From Streptomyces sp. SID13726 (GTDB lineage Bacteria; Actinomycetota; Actinomycetes; Streptomycetales; Streptomycetaceae), in assembly GCF_010548375.1 (NCBI RefSeq), contig NZ_JAAGLY010000002.1:496001-560000 (forward strand): a stretch of DNA of 64,000 nucleotides, given 5' to 3'. Below the pieces are notes generated by a model. That model was not told the origin of the DNA. It ran no database searches and worked only from the letters and a program-made list of their open reading frames with translations. The first letter of the stretch is position 1. Every line of letters begins with the position of its first letter. A program made the position numbers and the translations under genes. Below, in pieces: positions 44,327-53,328 of the stretch.

Positions 44327-46501
44327 GTGACCCTGCGCGAGAACGACCCGGAGTCTGTCGGCGGCTACCGGATCGAATCGCGGATCGGCACCGGCGGCAT
44401 GGGGGTCGTCTATCTCGCCAGGTCGGCCTCCGGTCGGGCCGTGGCCGTCAAGGTCGTCCACACGCGGTACGCCGACGACGTGGAGTTCCGGGCCAGGTTC
44501 CGGCAGGAGATCGCGGCCGCGCGGCGGGTCAGCGGGGCGTTCACCGCACCGGTCGTGGACGCCGACGCTGAGGCGGCACGGCCGTGGATGGCGACCGCGT
44601 TCGTCCCGGGCTCCACGCTGTCCCAGCGGGTCGAAGCATCGGGCCCGCTGGACTGGCCCGCGCTGCGCCGCCTCGGCACCGAACTCGCCGAGGCGCTGCG
44701 GGAGATCCACCGCGCGGAGGTCGTGCACCGGGACCTCAAGCCGAGCAATGTGCTCCTGCTGGAGGGCGGGGGCGACGACGGGGCCGTACGGGTCATCGAC
44801 TTCGGTATCTCGCGGGCGGCCGACAGTGATGTGCGCACCCAGACCGGCATGGTGATGGGCTCGCCGCCGTTCATGGCGCCGGAGCAGTTCAGCAGCCCGC
44901 ACGAGGTCGGCTCCGCGGTGGACGTCTTCTCGCTGGGCGCGGTGCTGGTGTACGCGGCCACCGCGCACAGCCCGTTCGAGGCGGAGAACGCCTACCTGGC
45001 CGCGTACAACACCGTGCACGGCGAGCCCGAGCTGGGCCAACTGCCCGCGCCGCTCCTCCCGTTGGTCTCGGCCTGTCTGGCGAAGGAGCCCGCGGACCGG
45101 CCGACGTCGAGCGAGGTGCTCGCGGCGCTGGCGGATCTGCCGGAGGACCTGACCGCAGGCGAGCCGGCCGACGAGCCCGTGGTCGAGCCGTCCCGGACAC
45201 CGGTGGCCGTCGCCTCGGAGCAGACGATGGCGCTGACCCCGAACGCCCGCCAGGCCGAGCCCAAGCGCCGCCGCAAGGTGCTGTGGGTCGCCGTGGCCGC
45301 GAGCGTGGCCGTCCTCGGCATCGGGGCCGCCGCGTTCGCCGTGGTGACCGACGAACCGGCGCCCTCGGTCGAGTCGTACGACGCGCTCGCCCGGGAGTCG
45401 GCGTCCGGCGGCGGGGCATCGGCGGGCTGGCAGCCCTGGCACCGCGCGCTCACAGCGGACGGCGACGGCACGCAGATGTCGATCGGCTCGTCGTGCACCC
45501 CGGACGCCCTCGGCGTCTTCTGCACCTCCGAGCAGGTCGCGCTGACGCGTCTCGACCCGGCCACGGGCGCCGTGGACTGGACGAAGCCCATGAGCCGCAA
45601 GCAGGTCAGCGGCTTCTCGGTGCGCGAGCCCGTCGTCCATGACGGCGTGGTGTTCACCAACAGCACCGACCGCTCCGAGGGGATCGAGGCGTTCGACGCG
45701 CGGACCGGCGAGCGGCTGTGGCAACTCCCGGGTCCACTGGGCGAGTTCCACTCCCTGAGCGGAGTGCTGCTCGTGCACCTGGACAAGCTCGGCGACTCCG
45801 ACACGGCACGCTACGCGGCCTACGAGCCGCGCACGGGCAAGGAGTTGTGGCGCCACGAGCTGACCTCCAGCTCGGTGAGCCCGTTCTACGAGGGACCCAA
45901 GGGCACCCTCTACGCCGATCTGCGCGGCGGTGCCGGTGGCATCGCCCGCCTCGACGCCCGCACCGGCAGAACACTGGGCAAGGTGACGGCACCGGACGAC
46001 GGCCTGTGGCTGGCCACGGTCCACGACGGCACGGCGTACTACGCGCGCTGGGAGAACGACAGCGGTGTCTCCGCCGACTTCGTCGTCCAGGACCTCACCA
46101 GCGGCAGGACCCGCCGGATCGACTTCCCGTGGAGCGTCGAGCCGGAGGCGCCGCCACTGGTGCAGGGCGACACCATGTACATCTTCGACTACGGCAACGA
46201 GACCCTGCTCGCCTACGACGTGAAGCGGGGCAAGCCGCTGTGGTCCAGCTCGCGGGATCTGCGGATCTTCAGTGAACCGGCCTACTACGAGGGCCGGTTG
46301 TACGTCACGATGCCGGACACCAGCATCCTGGCGCTCGACCCGAGGACGGGCAAGGAGATCAGCCGCACCGACCCGTCCTTCGACACCGCGGGCCGCTCCT
46401 TCGAGGAACTGTCACCGAGCGGGGTTCCACCGCTGCTGGTGGGGGACGTGCTGTACGGGGTCAGCGGGCCCGGAGTGTTCTCGGTGGCCGACGTGTCCTG
46501 A
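44327..46501 (+). CDS. Membrane Ser/Thr protein kinase with PQQ-type beta-propeller sensor
   Basis: 724 aa from GTG, with GGAGGA 6-7 bases upstream. The cytoplasmic kinase domain (about 12-280) is canonical: GTGGMGVVYLA, VAVKVV, HRDLKPSN, IDFGIS and APEQ. A Pro/Ala linker precedes one membrane helix (about 316-338, VLWVAVAASVAVLGIGAAAFAVV). The extracytoplasmic 380 residues contain repeated LDPATGAVDWTKP, FDARTGERLWQLPG, YEPRTGKELWRHEL and LDPRTGKEIS blades of a PQQ/quinoprotein-like propeller. Such propellers serve as ligand sensors, not enzymes, in this kinase class. It faces away from the PknG-like operon, with both promoters in the roughly 195-base gap. It ends in a shared terminator with the protease gene. 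Confidence 0.95.
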   Translation: MTLRENDPESVGGYRIESRIGTGGMGVVYLARSASGRAVAVKVVHTRYADDVEFRARFRQEIAAARRVSGAFTAPVVDADAEAARPWMATAFVPGSTLSQRVEASGPLDWPALRRLGTELAEALREIHRAEVVHRDLKPSNVLLLEGGGDDGAVRVIDFGISRAADSDVRTQTGMVMGSPPFMAPEQFSSPHEVGSAVDVFSLGAVLVYAATAHSPFEAENAYLAAYNTVHGEPELGQLPAPLLPLVSACLAKEPADRPTSSEVLAALADLPEDLTAGEPADEPVVEPSRTPVAVASEQTMALTPNARQAEPKRRRKVLWVAVAASVAVLGIGAAAFAVVTDEPAPSVESYDALARESASGGGASAGWQPWHRALTADGDGTQMSIGSSCTPDALGVFCTSEQVALTRLDPATGAVDWTKPMSRKQVSGFSVREPVVHDGVVFTNSTDRSEGIEAFDARTGERLWQLPGPLGEFHSLSGVLLVHLDKLGDSDTARYAAYEPRTGKELWRHELTSSSVSPFYEGPKGTLYADLRGGAGGIARLDARTGRTLGKVTAPDDGLWLATVHDGTAYYARWENDSGVSADFVVQDLTSGRTRRIDFPWSVEPEAPPLVQGDTMYIFDYGNETLLAYDVKRGKPLWSSSRDLRIFSEPAYYEGRLYVTMPDTSILALDPRTGKEISRTDPSFDTAGRSFEELSPSGVPPLLVGDVLYGVSGPGVFSVADVS

Positions 46502-46506
46502 CCGGA

Positions 46507-46538
46507 GTGTGGGTCTGGCACATATGCCGGACCCACAC
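46507..46538. terminator. Bidirectional terminator hairpin
   Basis: GTGTGGGTCTGGCA-cata-TGCCGGACCCACAC forms a 14-bp stem with one G-U pair, between the convergent kinase and protease genes. Confidence 0.75.
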
Positions 46539-46547
46539 CTCGCCGGC

Positions 46548-47690
46548 TCAGTAGGTGTGCAGGGTCAGGCCATAGCGGTTGAGGATCTCGTTGATGGGCT
46601 GGAACCAGGTCTCGCCGCCGCTGGAGCAGTTGCCCCAGCCGCCGGAGGTGACGCCCTGGGCCTGGTCGCCGCTGATGAACGAGCCGCCGGAGTCACCGCC
46701 CTCGGCGCAGACGTTGGTCTTGGTCATCTGGTAGACCGCGCCCTGGCTGTAGTTGACGGTCTCGTTCATGGCGAGGACCGTGCCGCAGTGCCAGTGGGTG
46801 GTCGAGCCCGAGCGGCAGACGGAGGAGCCGACGGGCGCCACGTTCGAGCCACGGACCAGCTGGTCGGAGACGGTGCCCCAGCCGAGCACGACCGGGACGG
46901 TCCACCAGCCGCTGCCGACGTTGACCCAGGCGTAGTCGTCGCCCGGGAAGGACGAGCCCTGGAAGTTGCCGACGTAGCTGCGGTCCCAGCCGTAGACGCT
47001 GCCGGTGTGCTGGTCGCAGTGGCCGGCGGTGACGAAGCCGCCGTAGACCGAGAAGCCGATGGAGCAGCGGACGTTGCCGGTGTAGTAGGGGTCGCCGCCG
47101 ACGGTGCCCGCGGCGAAGGTCGTGGGTGCGGCGGCCACTTCCCGCACGGTGACCGGGCCGGCCTGGCGGGCGCGGGCGACGAACGCCCGGACATCGTTGT
47201 CACGCTGCTTGCCCTTGACGACGTTCACGACGACCGTGCTCGCCTTGACGTCCACGTGCCAGCTGCTGACGGCGGCCGGGGCGGGGAGTCGGTCGATCCT
47301 GGCCTGGGCGGCGTCGAGTTCGCGGGCGCTGTGGGCGACCGTGCGGACGATGGCGCCGGTGGCGCGTATCTCGCGGAGGGCGGTGGCGGGGGTGTCGGGG
47401 GTGACGGCGACGGTCAGTGTGTTGTCGGCGGCGTCGAACCAGGAGCCGCCGTACGAGGCACCGGCGGTCCGGCGGACCGCGGGCTCCAGGGCCGTGGCCT
47501 TCTTCTCGGCGGCGAGCCTGGCCACGGCCCCCTCGCGCGAGAGGCCGAAGTCCCGCTGCATCGCGGTGAGGACGCCCGCGGATGCGGGTGCCTTCTCGTC
47601 GGCGCCGGCGGGGACGGTGCTCGCGGTGGCGCCCGCGCCGAGCAGGAGGAGCACGGCGAGGCCCGCGCGCATGATTCGGGTGCGTCTCAT
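46548..47690 (-). CDS. Secreted chymotrypsin-like serine protease (streptogrisin / alpha-lytic type)
   Basis: 380 aa from ATG, with GAAGG about 9 bases upstream. Signal peptide about 1-30 (LAVLLLLGAGATASTVPAGA). A pro-region of about 165 residues contains the alpha-lytic pro-domain pattern (ALREIRATGAIVRTVAHSARELDAAQARID). The mature S1E protease starts near TVGGDPYYTGN. The triad is His in FVTAGHC, Asp in PGDDYAWV and Ser in GGDSGGSFISG. The mature domain is about 190 residues, the normal size for streptogrisins. The promoter carries a LacI-type dyad just after the predicted transcription start. Confidence 0.96.
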   Translation of the reverse strand: MRRTRIMRAGLAVLLLLGAGATASTVPAGADEKAPASAGVLTAMQRDFGLSREGAVARLAAEKKATALEPAVRRTAGASYGGSWFDAADNTLTVAVTPDTPATALREIRATGAIVRTVAHSARELDAAQARIDRLPAPAAVSSWHVDVKASTVVVNVVKGKQRDNDVRAFVARARQAGPVTVREVAAAPTTFAAGTVGGDPYYTGNVRCSIGFSVYGGFVTAGHCDQHTGSVYGWDRSYVGNFQGSSFPGDDYAWVNVGSGWWTVPVVLGWGTVSDQLVRGSNVAPVGSSVCRSGSTTHWHCGTVLAMNETVNYSQGAVYQMTKTNVCAEGGDSGGSFISGDQAQGVTSGGWGNCSSGGETWFQPINEILNRYGLTLHTY

Positions 47691-47731
47691 GGAGATTGCC
47701 CTTCGTTGTTCCAACGGGACGGCAGTGTTCT

Positions 47732-47747
47732 CTGAGAGCGCTCTCAG
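47732..47747. promoter_or_regulatory. LacI-type operator of the serine protease gene
   Basis: CTGAGAGCGCTCTCAG is a perfect 16-bp palindrome with the central GCGC typical of LacI-family sites. It lies about 10 bases downstream of the predicted transcription start and 42 upstream of the ATG. Confidence 0.75.
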
Positions 47748-47763
47748 TGGTGTGGCGCGGCAG

Positions 47764-47792
47764 AGCCTAGCGGGAGACGATTGACAGGTCCA
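47764..47792 (-). promoter_or_regulatory. Promoter of the serine protease gene
   Basis: On the minus strand, TGGACC-N17-TAGGCT. The transcript would begin about 47757, immediately before the LacI-type palindrome. Confidence 0.5.
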
Positions 47793-47836
47793 TACCAATC
47801 TCCGGGTTGGCGAAATCGCGTGCCCGGAGCCGGAGT

Positions 47837-48490
47837 TCAGGCACCCAGATGGCGCAGAACCGCCAGCACTCTCCGGTTCGCGTCCTCGGAGGTCGGCAGG
47901 CCCAGCTTGGCGAAGACGGCCGCGATGTGCTTCTCGACGGTTCCGGCCGAGACCGTCAGCGCCTGGGCGATGGCCGCGTTGGAGCGGCCCTCCGCCATCA
48001 GCGCCAGTACGTCCCGCTCGCGTTCCGTGAGGGTGTCCAGGTCCGCCCGGCGCCTTCCCGCACCGGCCAGCTGGGTCACCACCTCGGGGTCGAGGGCGGT
48101 GCCCCCGGCCGCGACCCTGGCCAACGCCTCGGTGAACTCGGCGACGTTGGCCACCCGGTTCTTGAGGAGGTAGCCGACGCCCGCGGAACCGGCGGCGAGC
48201 AGCCTGGTGGCGTACTTCGTCTCGACGTACTGCGAGAAGAGCAGCACCCCGGTGCCCGGCTGCCGTTCCCTGATGTCGATCGCGGCGCGCAGTCCCTCGT
48301 CGGTGTGGGTGGGCGGCATCCGGATGTCGACGACGGTGACGTCGGGCCGGTGCTCGGCCACGGCCGCCTTCAGCGCCTCGGCGTCGCCGACGGCCGCGCA
48401 CACCTCGTGGCCGCGCTCGGTCAGCATCTGGGCGAGCAACTCCCGCAGCACGGCGGCGTCCTCGGCGATCACGATGCGCATGGGCGGCAT
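47837..48490 (-). CDS. Two-component response regulator, NarL/LuxR type
   Basis: 217 aa. The receiver domain (3-120) has acidic ED near residue 10, the phospho-acceptor Asp in VTVVDIRMP near 54 and the Lys in GYLLKNRV. The C-terminal LuxR helix-turn-helix is LTERERDVLALMAEGRSNAAIAQALTVSAGTVEKHIAAVFAKLGL. An ATG three codons further in is an alternative start. It follows the histidine kinase gene after 31 bases and is the last gene of the ABC transporter/two-component operon. Confidence 0.95.
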   Translation of the reverse strand: MPPMRIVIAEDAAVLRELLAQMLTERGHEVCAAVGDAEALKAAVAEHRPDVTVVDIRMPPTHTDEGLRAAIDIRERQPGTGVLLFSQYVETKYATRLLAAGSAGVGYLLKNRVANVAEFTEALARVAAGGTALDPEVVTQLAGAGRRRADLDTLTERERDVLALMAEGRSNAAIAQALTVSAGTVEKHIAAVFAKLGLPTSEDANRRVLAVLRHLGA

Positions 48491-48521
48491 GCTCTCACGG
48501 GCCGTGCGGCCGATGCCGTAC

Positions 48522-49910
48522 TCACGCGTGCAGGGGCAGCGACACGGTCACGGCCGTGGGACCGCCGACGGGACTGCTGATGTCCAGGGTGCCGTCGACC
48601 GTACGGACGCGCTGGGTCAGCCCGGTGAGCCCGCTGCCGATGCCCGTCTCGGCGCCGCCCCTCCCGTCGTCGGTGACGCGCAGCCGCAGCACCCCGTCCG
48701 ACTGCGTCACGCCGACGACCGCGCGGTCGGCACCGCTGTGCTTGATGACGTTGGTGAGGAGTTCGGCGGCGCAGAAGTAGGCGATCGTCTCGATGGCCGG
48801 GGTGGGCCGTTCGGGGACCTCCACGGACAGTTCGACGGGGACGGCGCTGCGTGCGGCCAGGGTGGCGAGCGCGTCGGGCAGTCCGTCGTCGAGGACGGGC
48901 GGGTGGATGCCGCGGGCGAGGTCGCGGAGCTCGGCGAGGGCCTCGGTGGCGTTGAGGTGCGCGGACTCGACCAGTTTCCGCACCCGGGCGTCGCCGTCCG
49001 GGCCCAGGCGTTCCCTGACCATGTCGAGGCTCATGGCGAGCGCGACGAGCCTGACCTGTGCCCCGTCGTGCAGATCGCGCTCCAGGCGGCGGAGCAGCGC
49101 CGCGGAGTCGTCGACGGCGAGAGCGCGGGTCTCCTCCAGGTCCCGCACCCGCTCGGCCAGCGCGCCCGGGCCGAGCAGGGCCCGCAGGACGTACCGGTCC
49201 ACGGTGACGACACCCCGGGTGAGCCAGGGCGCGACCAGCAGGACGGCCACGCCGAGGGCGGCTGTCACGAGGGTTCCGGCGAAGGTGGTGCCGTGGGGTG
49301 CGCCGCCGCCCACCGGGATCGGATTGAGGGTCGGGATGTCACGTCGGCCGAGGACGGCCCAGCGCAGGGGCGCGGTGAGGTTGGCCAGTCCGGCGGCCCA
49401 CCACAGGACCGCGTACAGGCCGAGCGCCGCGACCGGCAGCTTCACCAGCACGTACGCCACCGACCGCCAGCCGGTCGCGTCCCGCAGCCGGGCGTCCAGC
49501 CGGGCGAACGCCCCGCCCGTCGGCTTCTGCCGCATCGGCGTCCGTACGGTCTCCCCCAGCAGTCCCTTCGCCAGCCCCCGGTGCACCACCGCGAGTCCCC
49601 GCGCGAGGGCGAGCGCCCCGGCGATCAGCAGCAACCCGAGGACGGCGCCGAGGAGGGAGAGGGTGTACCCGGTGCCGAGGGCGAGAGCCACGACGACCAG
49701 GAGGAATCCGGCCAGCGCGACGGGAAAGCCGGCCAGGCAGTACAGGGTCTCCGCCCAGGCCCGGGCGGTGAGGGGGCCGCGGAGGACCGACCTCGCCGCC
49801 GCCGCTGTGTCGCGCATGGTTCCAGTGTCCATTTCGGACGAGGGGCGGGGAAACGGAGGGCCGGTGGGGTGCTCGCGCATCGCGCCCGTCCCGGCCGAGT
49901 CCTCACGCAT
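48522..49910 (-). CDS. Sensor histidine kinase, NarX/DesK-like (HisKA_3)
   Basis: 462 aa if begun at the ATG overlapping the permease stop by 8 bases. ATGs at 49832 and 49817 give shorter proteins that start close to the first conserved segment, so the start is uncertain. Four membrane helices lie in the first half (LAGFPVALAGFLLVVVALALG, LSLLGAVLGLLLIAGALAL, LVKLPVAALGLYAVLWW, LVTAALGVAVLLVAPWL). The phosphorylated His is in RRLERDLHDGAQVRLVAL. The ATPase domain has ELLTNVIKHSGA and VTDDGRGGAETGIGSGLTGLTQRV. It probably phosphorylates the downstream regulator in response to a membrane signal linked to the ABC transporter. Confidence 0.94.
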   Translation of the reverse strand: MREDSAGTGAMREHPTGPPFPRPSSEMDTGTMRDTAAAARSVLRGPLTARAWAETLYCLAGFPVALAGFLLVVVALALGTGYTLSLLGAVLGLLLIAGALALARGLAVVHRGLAKGLLGETVRTPMRQKPTGGAFARLDARLRDATGWRSVAYVLVKLPVAALGLYAVLWWAAGLANLTAPLRWAVLGRRDIPTLNPIPVGGGAPHGTTFAGTLVTAALGVAVLLVAPWLTRGVVTVDRYVLRALLGPGALAERVRDLEETRALAVDDSAALLRRLERDLHDGAQVRLVALAMSLDMVRERLGPDGDARVRKLVESAHLNATEALAELRDLARGIHPPVLDDGLPDALATLAARSAVPVELSVEVPERPTPAIETIAYFCAAELLTNVIKHSGADRAVVGVTQSDGVLRLRVTDDGRGGAETGIGSGLTGLTQRVRTVDGTLDISSPVGGPTAVTVSLPLHA

Positions 49911-50679
49911 CGCGCCGCACCAGCAACCAGCCGCCCGCGGCCAGCGCCGCCGCCACGTACCCGCACAGCACCGCGAACCCCACCCACGGCGAGAGGCAGT
50001 CGGCGACCGGCTTGGACACGGCCAGCGAGTTCCCGGCGATCATGGTGGGAAAGAACTTCGCGACCGTCGTCCCCGTCAGCCCGGCCAGCGCGGCCGGCGC
50101 GACGTACAGCACTACGACCAGCGTCCCCATGGCCGCCGCCGTGTGCCGTACGACCGCCCCGATCGCGACGCCGATCAGCCCGACCAGGGCGGGATACGCG
50201 CCGGAGAGCACCACCGCGCGCAGTACCCCGGGGTCGCCCAGGGCGGGCCGTGCCACCTCCGGGTCGAGGGCGAGCCGTCCGACGAAGAAGGTGACGAAGG
50301 TGATCGCCTCTCCGACGGCGAGCGTGACGAGCCCGAGGACTCCGGCCTTGGCGGTGAGCAGCAGGGGCCGGTTCGGGACCGCGGCCAGGGTGGAGCGGAT
50401 GGCGCCCGAGGAGTACTCGCCGGTGACCGCGAGGACGCCCAGCACGCCGACGATCAGCTGGCCGAGGGCGACGCCCGCGAGGAGGTTGTTCACGGGGTCG
50501 AAGGTGTCGGCCTGTGCCGCGCCGGGCGCCTTGGTGTTGGCCATGGTGAGGACGCCGATGGCGATCATCCCGGCGACGGTGGCGAGCAGCGCCCACAGCG
50601 TCGAGCGCAGGCTGCGCAGCTTGATCCACTCCATGTGTGCCACATGGGTGAACCGGTAGTGTCCCGGCACGGCCGTCAT
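49903..50679 (-). CDS. ABC-2 type transporter permease
   Basis: 258 aa. The ATG overlaps the ATPase stop as ATGA. Six hydrophobic segments are present (STLWALLATVAGMIAIGVL, LLAGVALGQLIVGVLGVLAV, LLTAKAGVLGLVTLAVGEAITFVTFFVG, AVVLSGAYPALVGLIGVAIGAVV, LVVVLYVAPAALAGL, WVGFAVLCGYVAAALAAGGWLLV), the usual form of single-domain ABC-2 exporters. EYSSGAIRSTLAAVPNR is the cytoplasmic coupling region typical of BcrB/NatB-like permeases. It works with the upstream ATPase. Confidence 0.94.
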   Translation of the reverse strand: MTAVPGHYRFTHVAHMEWIKLRSLRSTLWALLATVAGMIAIGVLTMANTKAPGAAQADTFDPVNNLLAGVALGQLIVGVLGVLAVTGEYSSGAIRSTLAAVPNRPLLLTAKAGVLGLVTLAVGEAITFVTFFVGRLALDPEVARPALGDPGVLRAVVLSGAYPALVGLIGVAIGAVVRHTAAAMGTLVVVLYVAPAALAGLTGTTVAKFFPTMIAGNSLAVSKPVADCLSPWVGFAVLCGYVAAALAAGGWLLVRRDA

Positions 50680-51419
50680 GGCTGCCTCCTCCGGTGGGCG
50701 GGTGCGGTGCCCCGGTACTCCGCGCTGTCTCCGGTCAGTTCGAAGAACGCCTCCTCCAACGAGCGTCCGCCCGCGGTGAGTTCGGCGACGCTGGTGTCCG
50801 CGAGGAGCCTGCCTCGGCCGATCACGATCAAGTGGTCGGCGGTGAGGGCCATTTCGCTGATCAGGTGGCTGGAGAGCAGGACGGTCCGGCCCTCGGCGGC
50901 GAGGGATCTCATCAGGGTGCGGATCCAGCGCACGCCCTCCGGGTCGAGGCCGTTGACGGGTTCGTCGAAGAGGAGCACGGCCGGGTCGCCGAGCAGCGCG
51001 GCGGCGATGCCGAGGCGCTGGGACATGCCGAGCGAGAAGCCGCCGGTCCGTTTGCGGGCCACGTCGGTGAGGCCGACGGTGCCGAGGACGGTGGTCACCC
51101 GGGTGCGGGGGATGCCGTTCGCGGCGGCGAGCGCGGCGAGGTGGCTGCGCGCGCTGCGGCCCGGGTGATAGGTGCGGGCCTCCAGCAGGGCGCCGACCTC
51201 GCACAGGGGCCGACGCAGCTCCCGGTAGGGCTTGCCGTTGACATGGGCGGTGCCGGTGTCGGGGCGGTCCAGGCCCATGATCATGCGCATGGTGGTGGAC
51301 TTCCCGGACCCGTTGGGGCCGAGGAATCCGGTGACCGCGCCGGGCCGGACCTCGAAGCCGAGTCCGTCGACGGCGACGGTGTCTCCGTAGCGTTTGGTGA
51401 GTCCGCGGGCTTCGATCAT
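50676..51419 (-). CDS. ABC transporter ATP-binding protein
   Basis: 247 aa. Walker A GPNGSGKST near residue 36, Q-loop region MIMGLDRPDTG, signature FSLGMSQRLG (replacing LSGGQ, as in BcrA-type ATPases), Walker B LLFDEPVNGLDPEG and switch His in LLSSHLISEM. It is first in an ATPase-permease-kinase-regulator operon, an arrangement often seen in actinobacterial resistance or cell-envelope-stress modules. The promoter lies in a 131-base gap shared with the ThuA operon, which contains a 20-bp dyad. Confidence 0.95.
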   Translation of the reverse strand: MIEARGLTKRYGDTVAVDGLGFEVRPGAVTGFLGPNGSGKSTTMRMIMGLDRPDTGTAHVNGKPYRELRRPLCEVGALLEARTYHPGRSARSHLAALAAANGIPRTRVTTVLGTVGLTDVARKRTGGFSLGMSQRLGIAAALLGDPAVLLFDEPVNGLDPEGVRWIRTLMRSLAAEGRTVLLSSHLISEMALTADHLIVIGRGRLLADTSVAELTAGGRSLEEAFFELTGDSAEYRGTAPAHRRRQP

Positions 51420-51501
51420 GACTGCTTCCTGGTGGTTGACCTCATGCGATCGAACCTACGAACGTGGACCGGTCGCCGGAACGTGGATTTCCTCCGACTC
51501 A

Positions 51502-51521
51502 CCTGGGGGATTTCCCCCAGG
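51502..51521. promoter_or_regulatory. 20-bp dyad in a divergent promoter region
   Basis: CCTGGGGGA-TT-TCCCCCAGG is a perfect inverted repeat with a 2-base centre, between the ABC/two-component operon and the ThuA operon and 30 bases upstream of the ThuA start. GAACGTGGA also occurs twice nearby (51461-51490). It is a possible operator. Confidence 0.5.
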
Positions 51522-51550
51522 AACACCTGTCCGTCCCACGAAGGAACACG

Positions 51551-52261
51551 ATGACACGGAAGAAAGCCCTGGTCGTCCGAGGCGGTTGGGAGGGACACGA
51601 GCCGGTCAAGGCCACGGAGCTGTTCGTGCCCTTCCTCGACAGCAACGGCTTCGACGTCCGCGTCGAGGAGTCGACCGACGTCTACGCCGACGCCGACGAG
51701 CTGGCCGCCACGGATCTGGTCGTGCAGTGCGTGACCATGTCGGAGATCACCCGCGAGCAGCTGGCCGGACTCAGGTCGGCGGTCGAGGCGGGGACCGGCT
51801 TCACCGGCTGGCACGGCGGGATCGCCGACTCGTTCCGGGCCTCCTCCGACTATCTCCACCTGGTGGGCGGCCAGTTCGCGACCCACCCGGGCAAGGAGCC
51901 GTGCGAACGTCAGGGAGGCGCGGAGGACAACTTCCTTCCGCACGTCGTCCGGATCACCGACCTCGGCCGCACGCACCCGATCACCGCGGGCGTGGAGGAC
52001 TTCGAGCTGCACACCGAGCAGTACTGGGTGCTCCACGACGACCTGATCGACGTCCTGGCCACCACCACGCATCCCACCCGGCCCTGGCAGCCCTGGCACC
52101 GGCCCGTCACCTCGCCCGCGGTGTGGACGCGCCGATGGGGCGCGGGTCGTGTCGTGGTGACGACCCCGGGGCACAGCCTCGACGTGCTGGAGAACCCGAA
52201 CGTCCGTACCGTGATCGAGAGGGGCATGCTGTGGGCGAGCCGCACCGCGTCGGCGTCGTAG
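51551..52261 (+). CDS. ThuA-like domain protein
   Basis: 236 aa from ATG (MTRKKALVV), with AAGGAA upstream. The glutamine-amidotransferase-like fold of ThuA is recognised by GGWEGHEPVKATELFVPFL, GFTGWHGGIADSF, HPGKEP and the final VVVTTPGHSLDVLENPNVRTVIERGMLWA. ThuA proteins take part in catabolism of disaccharides through 3-keto sugars, but their precise activity is unsettled. The 3' end overlaps the oxidoreductase gene by 31 bases, so the two act together. Confidence 0.92.
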   Translation: MTRKKALVVRGGWEGHEPVKATELFVPFLDSNGFDVRVEESTDVYADADELAATDLVVQCVTMSEITREQLAGLRSAVEAGTGFTGWHGGIADSFRASSDYLHLVGGQFATHPGKEPCERQGGAEDNFLPHVVRITDLGRTHPITAGVEDFELHTEQYWVLHDDLIDVLATTTHPTRPWQPWHRPVTSPAVWTRRWGAGRVVVTTPGHSLDVLENPNVRTVIERGMLWASRTASAS

Positions 52262-53328
52262 GGCTGGGCGTCATCTCGCGCGCCTACCTGGACACGCTGG
52301 TCGGCCGAACCGCCGTACGTGTCACGGCGGTCGCCGACCTCGACGCCTCCCGGTCGGCGGCGGTGGCCGCCGAACTGCCGGGCGTGCGGGCGCTGTCCGT
52401 GGCGGAGCTGCTGAGCGACCCGGACGTGGACACCGTCCTGAACCTCACCGTCCCCGCGGCGCACGCCGAGATCGCCCTCGGTGCCGTCGCCCACGGCAAG
52501 CACGTCTACGGCGAGAAGCCGCTGGCGGCCGAACTCACCGACGCCCACGCGGTGTTGGAGGCGGCGGCGAAGGCGGCGGTGCGGGTGGGCTGCGCCCCGG
52601 ACACGGTTCTGGGCACCGGGGTCCAGACGGCCCGGGCCGCGGTGGAGGCCGGGTCCGTCGGCCGCCCCCTGTTCGCCTCGGCGGTCATGGTCACCCCGGG
52701 CCACGAACGCTGGCATCCGCACCCCGACTTCTACTACGTCCCCGGCGGCGGCCCGCTGCTGGACATGGGGCCGTACTACCTGTCCTCCCTGGTGCATCTG
52801 CTGGGCCCGGTGCGGGCCGTGATCGGGGCGTCGAGCCGGCTGCGGTCCGAGCGGGTCATCGGCTCGGGTCCGCGCGCGGGCGAGCGGATCCCCGTCGAGG
52901 TGGACAGCCATGTCTCCGGGGTGCTCGAACACGAGGGCGGCGCCCTGACGACGCTCACGACGAGCTTCGACGGCGTGGCCACCACGGCCGCGCCGATCGA
53001 GGTGCACGGCGAGACGGGAACCCTGACGGTCCCGGACCCGAACACCTTCGACGGAGACGTACGGCTCCTCGAACTCGGCGGGACCGAGTGGCGCACACTG
53101 CCTCCGTCGGCCGGGTACGCCGGTGCCGCGCGGGGCGTCGGGCTGCTCGACTTCGTGGCGGCCGACGGCGACCGGGCACCGCGTGCGAGCGGTGAACTCG
53201 CCCTGCACGTACTGGAGACGATGACGGCGCTGCTGCGTTCGTCGGCCGAGGGGCGGCGGATCGAGCTGTCGACGTCGGTGCGGCGGCCGGCCCCGGTGCC
53301 GCTGACGCCTCGGGAGGAGTGGCGGTGA
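52231..53328 (+). CDS. Gfo/Idh/MocA-family oxidoreductase
   Basis: 365 aa from GTG, with AGGGG 7 bases upstream. The N-terminal Rossmann domain has VGVVGLGVISRAYLDTL and VADLDASRSAAVAAELPG, and the conserved EKP motif is YGEKPLA near 92. The C-terminal domain contains GGGPLLDMGPYYLSSLVHLLGPVRAV, with the D and Y/H positions of sugar-active members. It probably oxidises a sugar or inositol-type hydroxyl with bound NAD(P). Overlap with the ThuA gene supports a shared sugar-catabolic role. It ends next to the convergent GCS2 gene with no gap. Confidence 0.93.
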   Translation: MGEPHRVGVVGLGVISRAYLDTLVGRTAVRVTAVADLDASRSAAVAAELPGVRALSVAELLSDPDVDTVLNLTVPAAHAEIALGAVAHGKHVYGEKPLAAELTDAHAVLEAAAKAAVRVGCAPDTVLGTGVQTARAAVEAGSVGRPLFASAVMVTPGHERWHPHPDFYYVPGGGPLLDMGPYYLSSLVHLLGPVRAVIGASSRLRSERVIGSGPRAGERIPVEVDSHVSGVLEHEGGALTTLTTSFDGVATTAAPIEVHGETGTLTVPDPNTFDGDVRLLELGGTEWRTLPPSAGYAGAARGVGLLDFVAADGDRAPRASGELALHVLETMTALLRSSAEGRRIELSTSVRRPAPVPLTPREEWR

